From the NCBI RefSeq assembly GCF_050908995.1, contig NC_135124.1:1-64000 (forward strand): DNA of 64,000 nt. Direction: 5' to 3'. The translations under genes were made by a program, and so were the position numbers. Positions within the stretch are counted from its first letter, which is position 1. The number at the start of each line of letters is the position of its first letter. Of this stretch, positions 26,301 to 38,900 are shown piece after piece. The notes beneath the pieces were generated by a model, which saw only the letters and a program-made list of their open reading frames with translations, was not told the origin of the DNA and ran no database searches. Source of the DNA: Andrena cerasifolii. Its lineage: Eukaryota; Arthropoda; Insecta; Hymenoptera; Andrenidae.

Positions 26301-27753
26301 AACGGATATTGAAACAGCGATATTTAAAAACCGATATTGAAAAACCGTTATTGAAAAAACGATATTGAAAAACCGATATTGAAAAAGCGATATTGAAACC
26401 GATATTGAAAACCGATATTGAAAAACCGATATTTCAAAACCGATATTGAAAAACCGATATTGCAAAACCGATATTGAAAAAACGATATTGAAAAACCGAT
26501 ATTGAAAAACCGATATTGCAAAACCGATATTGCAAAACAGATATGGCAAAACCGATATTGAAAAACCGATATTGAAAAACTGATATCGAAAAACTGATAT
26601 TGCAAAACCGATATTGAAACAGCGATATTGAAAAACCGATATTGAAACCGATATTGAAAAACGGATATTGAAACCGATATTGAAAAACCGAAATTAAAAA
26701 ACCGATATTGAAAAACCGATATTGAAAAACCGATATTGCAAAACCGATATTGCAAAACCGATATTGCAAAACAGATATGGCAGAACCGATATGGAAAAAC
26801 CGATATTGTAAAACAGATATTGACACCGATATTGAAAAAGCGATATTGATAAACCGATATTGAAAAACCGATATTGCAAAACCGATATTGCAAAACCGAT
26901 ATGGAAGAACCGATATGGAAAAACCGATATTGTAAAACCGATATTGAAACCGATATTGAAAAACGGATATTGAAACCGATATTGAAAAACCGAAATTAAA
27001 AAACCGATATAGAAAAACCGATATTGAAAAACCGATATTGAAACCGATATTGAAAAATCGATATTGAAAAACCGATATTGAAACAGCGATATTGAAATAT
27101 CGGTATTTAAAAACCGATATTGAAAAACCGATATTGAATACCCGATATTGAAAAACCGAAATTAAAAAACCGATATTGAAAAACCGATATTGAAAAACCG
27201 ATAATGCAAAACCGATATTGCAAAACCGATATTGCAAAACCGATATTGAAAAACCGATATTGAAAAACCAATATTGAAAAACCGATATTGAAAAACCGAT
27301 ATTGAAAAACCGATATTGCAAAACCGATATTGCAAAACCGATATTGCAAAACAGATATGGCAGAACCGATATGGAAAAACCGATATTGTAAAACAGATAT
27401 TGACACCGATATTGAAAAACGGATATTGAAAAACCGATATAGAAAAACCAATATTGAAAAACCGATATTGCAAAACCGATATTGAAAAACCGATATTGAA
27501 AAACCGATATTGAAAAACCGATATTGCAAAACCGATATTGAAACAGCGATATTGAAAAACCGGTATTTAAAAACCGATATTGAAAAACCGTTATTGAAAA
27601 AACGATATTGAAAAACCGATATTGAAAAACCGATATTGCAAAACCGATATTGCAAAACCGATATGGAAGAACCGATATGGAAAAACCGATATTGTAAAAC
27701 CGATATTGAAACCGATATTGAAAAACGGATATTGAAACCGATATTGAAAAACC
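20375..27753 (+). repeat. 3.5-kb direct repeat at 3,856-bp spacing
   Basis: About 20375-23897 matches about 24230-27753 at an offset of 3,855-3,856 bp. The roughly 330 bp between the copies (23897-24230) is other satellite. After 27753 the sequence follows 19740-20510 instead (offset 8,016 bp). Confidence 0.82.
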
Positions 27754-30700
27754 GAAATTAAAAAACCGATATTGAAAAACCGTTATTGAAAAACGGATAT
27801 TGAAACAGCGATATTTAAAAACCGATATTGAAAAACCGTTATTGAAAAAACGATATTGAAAAACCGATATTGAAAAAGCGATATTGAAACCGATATTGAA
27901 AACCGATATTGAAAAACCGATATTTCAAAACCGATATTGAAAAACCGATATTGCAAAACCGATATTGAAAAACCGATATTGAAAAACCGATATTGAAAAA
28001 CCGATATTGCAAAACCGATATTGCAAAACAGATATGGCAGAACCGATATGGAAAAACCGATATTGTAAAACCGATATTGAAACCGATATTGAAAAACGGA
28101 TATTGAAAAACCGATATAGAAAAACCAATATTGAAAAACCGATATTGAAAAACTGATATCGAAAAACTGATATTGCAAAACCGATATTGAAAAACCGATA
28201 TTGAAAAACCGATATTGAAACAGAGATATTGAAAAACCGGTATTTAAAAAACGATATTGAAAAACCGATATAGAAAAACCGATATTGAAAACCCGATAAT
28301 GCAAAACCGATATTGAAAAAGCGATATTGAAACCGATATTGAAAACCGATATTGAAAAACTGAAATTGAAAAACCGGTATTTAAAAACCGATATTGAAAA
28401 ACCGTTATTGAAAAAACGATATTGAAAAACCGATATTCAAAAAGCGATATTGAAACCGATATTGAAAACCGATATTGAAAAACCGATATTTCAAAACCGA
28501 TATTGAAAAACCGATATTGCAAAACCGATATTGAAAAACCGATATTGAAAAACCGATATTGAAAAACCGATATTGCAAAACCGATATTGAAACAGCGATA
28601 TTGAAAAACCGGTATTTAAAAACCGATATTGAAAAACCGTTATTGAAAAAACGATATTGAAAAACCGATATTGAAAAAGCGATATTGAAACCGATATTGA
28701 AAAACCGATATTGAAACAGCGATATTGAAAAACCGGTATTTAAAAACCGATATTGAAAAACCGATATTGAAAAACCGATATTGAAACCGATATTGAAAAA
28801 CGGATATTGAAAAACCGATATAGAAAAACCAATATTGAAAAACCGATATTGAAAAACTGATATCGAAAAACTGATATTGCAAAACCGATATTGAAAAACC
28901 GATATTGAAAAACCGATATTGAAACAGCGATATTGAAAAACCGATATAGAAAAACCAATATTGAAAAACCGATATTAAAAACTGATATCGAAAAACTGAT
29001 ATTGCAAAACCGATATTGAAAAACTGATATCGAAAAACTGATATTGCAAACCCGATATTGAAAAACCGATTTTGAAAAACCGATATTGAAACAGCGATAT
29101 TGAAATACCGGTATTTAAAAACCGATATTGAAAAACCGATATTGAAATACCGATATTTCAAAACCGATATTGAAAAACCGATATTGCAAAACCGATATTG
29201 AAAAACCGATATTGAAAAACCGATAATGAAAAACCAATATTGAAAACCCGATATTGAAAAACCGATATTGAAACAGCGATATTGAAAAACCGATATTGCA
29301 ACCGATATTAGAACCGCCATTGAAAAACCGTTATTGAAAAACCGATATTGAAAAACCGATATTGAAAAACCGATATTGAAAAACCAATATTGAAAAACCG
29401 ATATTGAAAAACCGATATTGAAACCGATATTGAAACCAATAATGAAACCGATATTGCAAAACCGATATTGAAAAACCGATATTGAAACCGATATTGAAAC
29501 CGATATTGAAAAACTGATATTTGAAAACCGATATCGAAAAACCGATATTGAAAAACCGATATTGAAACCGATATTAGAACCGATATTAGAACCGATATTG
29601 AAAAACCGATATTGAAAAACCGATATTGAAAAACCGATATTGAAACCGATATTGACACCGATAATGAAACCGATATTGCAACACCGATATTGAAAAACCG
29701 ATATTGAAAAACTGATAACGAAAAACTGATATTGCAAAACCGACATTGAAGCAGCGATATTGAAAAACCGATATTGCAAAACCGATATTGCAAAACAGAT
29801 ATGGCAAAACCGATATTGAAAAACCGATATTGAAAAACTGATATCGAAAAACTGATATTGCAAAACCGATATTGAAACAGCGATATTGAAAAACCGATAT
29901 TGAAACCGATATTGAAAAACGGATATTGAAACCGATATTGAAAAACCGAAATTAAAAAACCGATATTGAAAAACCGATATTGAAAAACCGATATTGCAAA
30001 ACCGATATTGAAAAAGCGATATTGATAAACCGATATTGAAAAACCGATATTGCAAAACCGATATTGCAAAACCGATATGGAAGAACCGATATGGAAAAAC
30101 CGATATTGAAAAACCGATATTGAAACCGATATTGAAAAATCGATATTGAAAAACCGATATTGAAACAGCGATATTGAAATATCGGTATTTAAAAACCGAT
30201 ATTGAAAAACCGATATTGAATACCCGATATTGAAAAACCGAAATTAAAAAACCGATATTGAAAAACCGATATTGAAAAACCGATAATGCAAAACCGATAT
30301 TGCAAAACCGATATTGCAAAACCGATATTGAAAAACCGATATTGAAAAACCAATATTGAAAAACCGATATTGAAAAACCGATATTGAAAAACCGATATTG
30401 CAAAACCGATATTGCAAAACCGATATTGCAAAACAGATATGGCAGAACCGATATGGAAAAACCGATATTGTAAAACAGATATTGACACCGATATTGAAAA
30501 ACGGATATTGAAAAACCGATATAGAAAAACCAATATTGAAAAACCGATATTGCAAAACCGATATTGAAAAACCGATATTGAAAAACCGATATTGAAAAAC
30601 CGATATTGCAAAACCGGTATTGAAACAGCGATATTGAAAAACCGGTATTTAAAAACCGATATTGAAAAACCGTTATTGAAAAAACGATATTGAAAAACCG

Positions 30701-33700
30701 ATATTGAAAAACCGATATTGCAAAACCGATATTGCAAAACCGATATGGAAGAACCGATATGGAAAAACCGATATTGTAAAACCGATATTGAAACCGATAT
30801 TGAAAAACGGATATTGAAACCGATATTGAAAAACCGAAATTAAAAAACCGATATTGAAAAACCGTTATTGAAAAACGGATATTGAAACAGCGATATTTAA
30901 AAACCGATATTGAAAAACCGTTATTGAAAAAACGATATTGAAAAACCGATATTGAAAAAGCGATATTGAAACCGATATTGAAAACCGATATTGAAAAACC
31001 GATATTTCAAAACCGATATTGAAAAACCGATATTGCAAAACCGATATTGAAAAAACGATATTGAAAAACCGATATTGAAAAACCGATATTGCAAAACCGA
31101 TATTGCAAAACAGATATGGCAAAACCGATATTGAAAAACCGATATTGAAAAACTGATATCGAAAAACTGATATTGCAAAACCGATATTGAAACAGCGATA
31201 TTGAAAAACCGATATTGAAACCGATATTGAAAAACGGATATTGAAACCGATATTGAAAAACCGAAATTAAAAAACCGATATTGAAAAACCGATATTGAAA
31301 AACCGATATTGCAAAACCGATATTGCAAAACCGATATTGCAAAACAGATATGGCAGAACCGATATGGAAAAACCGATATTGTAAAACAGATATTGACACC
31401 GATATTGAAAAAGCGATATTGATAAACCGATATTGAAAAACCGATATTGCAAAACCGATATTGCAAAACCGATATGGAAGAACCGATATGGAAAAACCGA
31501 TATTGTAAAACCGATATTGAAACCGATATTGAAAAACGGATATTGAAACCGATATTGAAAAACCGAAATTAAAAAACCGATATAGAAAAACCGATATTGA
31601 AAAACCGATATTGAAACCGATATTGAAAAATCGATATTGAAAAACCGATATTGAAACAGCGATATTGAAATATCGGTATTTAAAAACCGATATTGAAAAA
31701 CCGATATTGAATACCCGATATTGAAAAACCGAAATTAAAAAACCGATATTGAAAAACCGATATTGAAAAACCGATAATGCAAAACCGATATTGCAAAACC
31801 GATATTGCAAAACCGATATTGAAAAACCGATATTGAAAAACCAATATTGAAAAACCGATATTGAAAAACCGATATTGAAAAACCGATATTGCAAAACCGA
31901 TATTGCAAAACCGATATTGCAAAACAGATATGGCAGAACCGATATGGAAAAACCGATATTGTAAAACAGATATTGACACCGATATTGAAAAACGGATATT
32001 GAAAAACCGATATAGAAAAACCAATATTGAAAAACCGATATTGCAAAACCGATATTGAAAAACCGATATTGAAAAACCGATATTGAAAAACCGATATTGC
32101 AAAACCGATATTGAAACAGCGATATTGAAAAACCGGTATTTAAAAACCGATATTGAAAAACCGTTATTGAAAAAACGATATTGAAAAACCGATATTGAAA
32201 AACCGATATTGCAAAACCGATATTGCAAAACCGATATGGAAGAACCGATATGGAAAAACCGATATTGTAAAACCGATATTGAAACCGATATTGAAAAACG
32301 GATATTGAAACCGATATTGAAAAACCGAAATTAAAAAACCGATATTGAAAAACCGTTATTGAAAAACGGATATTGAAACAGCGATATTTAAAAACCGATA
32401 TTGAAAAACCGTTATTGAAAAAACGATATTGAAAAACCGATATTGAAAAAGCGATATTGAAACCGATATTGAAAACCGATATTGAAAAACCGATATTTCA
32501 AAACCGATATTGAAAAACCGATATTGCAAAACCGATATTGAAAAACCGATATTGAAAAACCGATATTGAAAAACCGATATTGCAAAACCGATATTGCAAA
32601 ACAGATATGGCAGAACCGATATGGAAAAACCGATATTGTAAAACCGATATTGAAACCGATATTGAAAAACGGATATTGAAAAACCGATATAGAAAAACCA
32701 ATATTGAAAAACCGATATTGAAAAACTGATATCGAAAAACTGATATTGCAAAACCGATATTGAAAAACCGATATTGAAAAACCGATATTGAAACAGAGAT
32801 ATTGAAAAACCGGTATTTAAAAAACGATATTGAAAAACCGATATAGAAAAACCGATATTGAAAACCCGATAATGCAAAACCGATATTGAAAAAGCGATAT
32901 TGAAACCGATATTGAAAACCGATATTGAAAAACTGAAATTGAAAAACCGGTATTTAAAAACCGATATTGAAAAACCGTTATTGAAAAAACGATATTGAAA
33001 AACCGATATTCAAAAAGCGATATTGAAACCGATATTGAAAACCGATATTGAAAAACCGATATTTCAAAACCGATATTGAAAAACCGATATTGCAAAACCG
33101 ATATTGAAAAACCGATATTGAAAAACCGATATTGAAAAACCGATATTGCAAAACCGATATTGAAACAGCGATATTGAAAAACCGGTATTTAAAAACCGAT
33201 ATTGAAAAACCGTTATTGAAAAAACGATATTGAAAAACCGATATTGAAAAAGCGATATTGAAACCGATATTGAAAAACCGATATTGAAACAGCGATATTG
33301 AAAAACCGGTATTTAAAAACCGATATTGAAAAACCGATATTGAAAAACCGATATTGAAACCGATATTGAAAAACGGATATTGAAAAACCGATATAGAAAA
33401 ACCAATATTGAAAAACCGATATTGAAAAACTGATATCGAAAAACTGATATTGCAAAACCGATATTGAAAAACCGATATTGAAAAACCGATATTGAAACAG
33501 CGATATTGAAAAACCGATATAGAAAAACCAATATTGAAAAACCGATATTAAAAACTGATATCGAAAAACTGATATTGCAAAACCGATATTGAAAAACTGA
33601 TATCGAAAAACTGATATTGCAAACCCGATATTGAAAAACCGATTTTGAAAAACCGATATTGAAACAGCGATATTGAAATACCGGTATTTAAAAACCGATA

Positions 33701-34342
33701 TTGAAAAACCGATATTGAAATACCGATATTTCAAAACCGATATTGAAAAACCGATATTGCAAAACCGATATTGAAAAACCGATATTGAAAAACCGATAAT
33801 GAAAAACCAATATTGAAAACCCGATATTGAAAAACCGATATTGAAACAGCGATATTGAAAAACCGATATTGCAACCGATATTAGAACCGCCATTGAAAAA
33901 CCGTTATTGAAAAACCGATATTGAAAAACCGATATTGAAAAACCGATATTGAAAAACCAATATTGAAAAACCGATATTGAAAAACCGATATTGAAACCGA
34001 TATTGAAACCAATAATGAAACCGATATTGCAAAACCGATATTGAAAAACCGATATTGAAACCGATATTGAAACCGATATTGAAAAACTGATATTTGAAAA
34101 CCGATATCGAAAAACCGATATTGAAAAACCGATATTGAAACCGATATTAGAACCGATATTAGAACCGATATTGAAAAACCGATATTGAAAAACCGATATT
34201 GAAAAACCGATATTGAAACCGATATTGACACCGATAATGAAACCGATATTGCAACACCGATATTGAAAAACCGATATTGAAAAACTGATAACGAAAAACT
34301 GATATTGCAAAACCGACATTGAAGCAGCGATATTGAAAAACC
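25197..34342 (+). repeat. 4,573-bp tandem duplication, two units
   Basis: Units 25197-29769 and 29770-34342 keep a constant 4,573-bp offset at every landmark I checked. The seam near 29756-29776 joins gcagcgatattgaaaaacc to the gcaaaacc string that opens unit 1. The right end lies near 34349, where gatattg is followed by aaacc instead of caaaacc. I saw no indel between the units, so this looks recent. Confidence 0.9.
29103..29116. repeat. 14-bp perfect palindrome (first of six)
   Basis: AAATACCGGTATTT is its own reverse complement. It occurs at 29103, 33676, 39188, 46549, 49800 and 60806, always followed by aaaaacc. It arises when aaataccggtattt replaces the usual aaaaaccggtattt. Confidence 0.85.
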
Positions 34343-34744
34343 GATATTGAAACCGATATTAGAACCGATATTGAAAAACCGATATAGAAAAACCGATATT
34401 GAAAAACCGATATAGAAAAACCAATATTGAAAAACCGATATTGAAAAACTGATATCGAAAAACTGATATTGCAAAACCGATATTGAAAAACAGATATTGA
34501 AAAACCGATATTGCAAAACCGATATTGCAAAACCGATATGGAAGAACCGATATGGAAAAACCGATATTGTAAAACCGATATTGAAACCGATATTGAAAAA
34601 CGGATATTGAAACCGATATTGAAAAACCGAAATTAAAAAACCGATATTGAAAAACCGATATTGAAAAACCGATATTGAAACCGATATTGAAAAACCGATA
34701 TTGAAAAACCGATATTGAAAAACCGGTATTTAAAAACTGATATA

Positions 34745-35297
34745 CAGGGTGTCCCACTAAGGAGTGGACAGCGCGATATCTCTTAAAGTATTGTCGATAA
34801 AAATATAAAAAAAATAGGGAATTGCATGGTTCGAGGGGGCCCATTTATTAGCGCGAACGAATTTTGTTTCCCATTATTATTTTAAAAGATACGATGGTCA
34901 AGTTCGGTTTTTCAAATGGAACTATTTTTTTTGAAGACCTGAGTTGATAGTGCGTTCCAAGACAAATTCAATAAGCTTTAATGTATACACTTTATTTCCA
35001 CTGGTTTTTAAGATATTGCGCTTGCAAATTTACTGATTTTCACTGCAAGAAACCCCTCTGGAATGGCAAAAACCGGGGGCGGTCTTACTGGCGCCACGGG
35101 TGGCACTGCCTGTTGAAATGGATACTTACCTGCCAAAGGTCTACGCCAGAAATGGCAGGCCCAAAGGCTGGACAATTCTTTTCCGTCAGAAATGCTACTT
35201 AGGTAGGTACATCTGGCGGTATCGAGAAGCGCACCGTTACTTTTATTTCCCACTTGCTTCTACGCTCGGATGGCCGGTTCTTTTGGGAGGGATGCAA
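34745..35297 (+). repeat. Left arm of the foldback element
   Basis: Pairs base for base with 35383-35935 (positions sum to 70680). The only mismatches I found are 35250/35430 and 35267/35413, both near the loop. AT-rich outer part, GC-richer inner part. Confidence 0.88.
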
Positions 35298-35382
35298 ATC
35301 CGATTGCTTCTGATACAATCTGCTCCCTATGGTTGAAATTTAGTCTAGCAACTTTCATACCTCCTAACCTAACCAATCGAAC
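35298..35382 (+). other. Loop of the foldback element
   Basis: The 85 bp between the arms has no visible partner elsewhere in the window. It contains cctaacctaacc (35364-35375), two and a half copies of the insect telomere word CCTAA, too short to call telomeric. Confidence 0.8.
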
Positions 35383-35935
35383 TTGCATCCCTCCCAAAAG
35401 AACCGGCCATCCAAGCGTAGAAGCAAGTGCGAAATAAAAGTAACGGTGCGCTTCTCGATACCGCCAGATGTACCTACCTAAGTAGCATTTCTGACGGAAA
35501 AGAATTGTCCAGCCTTTGGGCCTGCCATTTCTGGCGTAGACCTTTGGCAGGTAAGTATCCATTTCAACAGGCAGTGCCACCCGTGGCGCCAGTAAGACCG
35601 CCCCCGGTTTTTGCCATTCCAGAGGGGTTTCTTGCAGTGAAAATCAGTAAATTTGCAAGCGCAATATCTTAAAAACCAGTGGAAATAAAGTGTATACATT
35701 AAAGCTTATTGAATTTGTCTTGGAACGCACTATCAACTCAGGTCTTCAAAAAAAATAGTTCCATTTGAAAAACCGAACTTGACCATCGTATCTTTTAAAA
35801 TAATAATGGGAAACAAAATTCGTTCGCGCTAATAAATGGGCCCCCTCGAACCATGCAATTCCCTATTTTTTTTATATTTTTATCGACAATACTTTAAGAG
35901 ATATCGCGCTGTCCACTCCTTAGTGGGACACCCTG
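35383..35935 (-). repeat. Right arm of the foldback element
   Basis: Inverted copy of 34745-35297 with no net indel. A transcript across both arms would form a nearly perfect hairpin of about 550 bp. Confidence 0.88.
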
Positions 35936-38900
35936 TAGAATACCCGATATTGAAAAACCGATATTGAAACCGATATTGTAACCGATAATGAAAACGATAT
36001 TGCAAAACCGATATTGAAAAACCGATATTGAAAAACTGATATCGAAAAACTGATATTGCAAAACCGATATTGAAACAGCGATATTGAAAAACCGATATTG
36101 AAACCGATATTGAAAAACGGATATTGAAACCGATATTGAAAAACCGAAATTAAAAAACCGATATTGAAAAAGCGATATTGAAAAACCGATATTGAAAAAC
36201 CGATATTGCAAAACCGATATTGCAAAACCGTTATTGAAAAAACGATATTGAAAAACCGATATTGAAAAAGCGATATTGAAACCGATATTGAAAACCGATA
36301 TTGAAAAACCGATATTTCAAAACCGATATTGAAAAACCGATATTGCAAAACCGATATTGAAAAACCGATATTGAAAAACCGATATTGAAAAACCAATATT
36401 GCAAAACCGATATTGCAAAACAGATATGGCAGAACCGATATGGAAAAACCGATATTGTAAAACCGATATTGAAACCGATATTGAAAAACGGATATTGAAA
36501 AACCTATATAGAAAAACCAATATTGAAGAACCGATATTGAAAAACTGATATCGAAAAACTGATATTGCAAAACCGATATTGAAAAACCGATATTGAAAAA
36601 CCGATATTGAAACAGCGATATTGAAAAACCGGTATTTAAAAACCGATATTGAAAAACCGATATAGAAAAACCGATATTGAAAACCCGATAATGCAAAACC
36701 GATATTGAAAAAGCGATATTGAAACCGATATTGAAAACCGATATTGAAAAACTGAAATTGAAAAACCGGTATTTAAAAACCGATATTGAAAAACCGTTAT
36801 TGAAAAAACGATATTGAAAAACCGATATTGAAAAAGCGATATTGAAACCGATATTGAAAACCGATATTGAAAAACCGATATTTCAAAACCGATATTGAAA
36901 AACCGATATTGCAAAACCGATATTGAAAAACCGATATTGAAAAACCGATATTGAAAAACCGATATTGAAACCGATATTGAAAAACCGATATTGAAAAACC
37001 GATATTGAAAAACCGATATTGAAAAACCGATATTGAAAAACCGGTATTTAAAAACTGATATTGAATACCCGATATTGAAAAACCGATATTGAAACCGATA
37101 TTGTAACCGATAATGAAAACGATATTGCAAAACCGATATTGAAAAACCGATATTGAAAAACTGATATCGAAAAACTGATATTGCAAAACCGATATTGAAA
37201 CAGCGATATTGAAAAACCGATATTGAAACCGATATTGAAAAACGGATATTGAAAAACCGATATTGAAAAACCGATATTGCAAAACCGATATTGAAAAAGC
37301 GATATTGAAAAACCGATATTGAAAAACCGATATTGCAAAACCGATATTGCAAAACCGTTATTGAAAAAACGATATTGAAAAACCGATATTGAAAAAGCGA
37401 TATTGAAACCGATATTGAAAACCGATATTGAAAAACCGATATTGAAAAACCGATATTGCAAAACCGATATTGAAAAACCGATATTGAAAAACCGATATTG
37501 AAAAACCGGTATTGCAAAACCGATATTGCAAAACAGATATGGCAGAACCGATATGGAAAAACCGATATTGTAAAACCGATATTGAAACCGATATTGAAAA
37601 ACTGATATTGAAAAACCGATATAGAAAAACCAATATTGAAAAACCGATATTGAAAAACTGATATCGAAAAACTGATATTGCAAAACCGATATTGAAAAAC
37701 CGATATTGAAACAGCGATATTGAAAAACCGGTATTTAAAAACCGATATCGAAAAACCGATATAGAAAAACCGATATTGAAAACCCGATAATGCAAAACCG
37801 ATATTGAAAAAGCGATATTGAAACCGATATTGAAAACCGATATTGAAAAACTGAAATTGAAAAACCGGTATTTAAAAACCGATATTGAAAAACCGTTATT
37901 GAAAAAACGATATTGAAAAACCGTTATTGAAAAAACGATATTGAAAAACCGATATTGAAAAAGCGATATTGAAACCGATATTGAAAACCGATATTGAAAA
38001 ACCGATATTTCAAAACCGATATTGAAAAACCGATATTGCAAAACCGATATTGAAAAACCGATATTGAAAAACCGATATTGAAAAACCGATATTGCAAAAC
38101 CGATATTGCAAAACAGATATGGCAGAACCGATATGGAAAAACCGATATTGTAAAACCGATATTGAAACCGATATTGAAAAACGGATATTGAAAAACCGAT
38201 ATAGAAAAACCAATATTGAAAAACCGATATTGAAAAACTGATATCGAAAAACTGATATTGCAAAACCGATATTGAAAAACCGATATTGAAAAACCGATAT
38301 TGAAACAGCGATATTGAAAAACCGGTATTTAAAAAACGATATTGAAAAACCGATATAGAAAAACCGATATTGAAAACCCGATAATGCAAAACCGATATTG
38401 AAAAAGCGATATTGAAACCGATATTGAAAACCGATATTGAAAAACTGAAATTGAAAAACCGGTATTTAAAAACCGATATTGAAAAACCGTTATTGAAAAA
38501 ACGATATTGAAAAACCGATATTGAAAAAGCGATATTGAAACCGATATTGAAAACCGATATTGAAAAACCGATATTTCAAAACCGATATTGAAAAACCGAT
38601 ATTGCAAAACCGATATTGAAAAACCGATATTGAAAAACCGATATTGAAAAACCGATATTGCAAAACCGATATTGAAACAGCGATATTGAAAAACCGGTAT
38701 TTAAAAACCGATATTGAAAAACCGTTATTGAAAAAACGATATTGAAAAACCGATATTGAAAAAGCGATATTGAAACCGATATTGAAAAACCGATATTGAA
38801 ACAGCGATATTGAAAAACCGGTATTTAAAAACCGATATTGAAAAACCGATATTGAAAAACCGATATTGAAACCGATATTGAAAAACGGATATTGAAAAAC

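Larger units (their letters stand above)
4014..34742 (+). repeat. 14-bp satellite array, segment 3 (30.7 kb)
   Basis: Uninterrupted satellite, all monomers in one orientation. Common variants are aaaaacggatattg, aaaaactgatatcg, aaaaaccaatattg, aaaaaccgaaatta, aaaaaccggtattt, caaaaccgatattg and units with gatatgg. These occur in long ordered strings that recur at kilobase distances, giving the 3,986-, 3,952-, 3,856- and 4,573-bp repeats. The - strand is open for long stretches in all three frames because the monomer has no stop on that strand. This is a property of the repeat and not evidence of genes. No other feature is visible. Confidence 0.97.
34745..35935. mobile_element. Palindromic (foldback) MITE, Tc1/mariner-like, 1,191 bp
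   Basis: Two inverted arms of 553 bp (34745-35297 and 35383-35935) surround an 85-bp loop. The element begins CAGGGTGTCCCAC and ends with its reverse complement. TA flanks it at 34743-34744 and 35936-35937. Paralogous satellite without it reads aactgatattgaataccc at 40657 and 61902, so the host site differs only by TA in place of TT. TA duplication is typical of the Tc1/mariner superfamily, and similar CAGGGTGTCCCA ends occur in insect elements to my general knowledge. Short open frames in the arms (for example 73 codons at 34981-35202, mirrored at 35478-35699) show no transposase motif, so it would be non-autonomous. The superfamily is inferred from the ends and TA only. Confidence 0.8.

Noticed and set aside
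28640..30403. Long - strand open frame of 587 codons (and dozens like it, e.g. 22578-24230, 41524-42975)
   Set aside because: They follow automatically from a monomer without - strand stops. Initiators are TTG, all three frames are open at once, and the frame shifts with every 14-bp unit.
34359..34844. 161-codon - strand frame crossing the left end of the foldback element
   Set aside because: A chimera of satellite translation and element sequence.
35364..35375. Insect telomere repeat CCTAA
   Set aside because: Only about two and a half units, inside the loop of a mobile element.
34981..35580. Short open frames in both arms of the foldback element
   Set aside because: They mirror each other because the arms are inverted copies, and show no DDE/D transposase motif or length.
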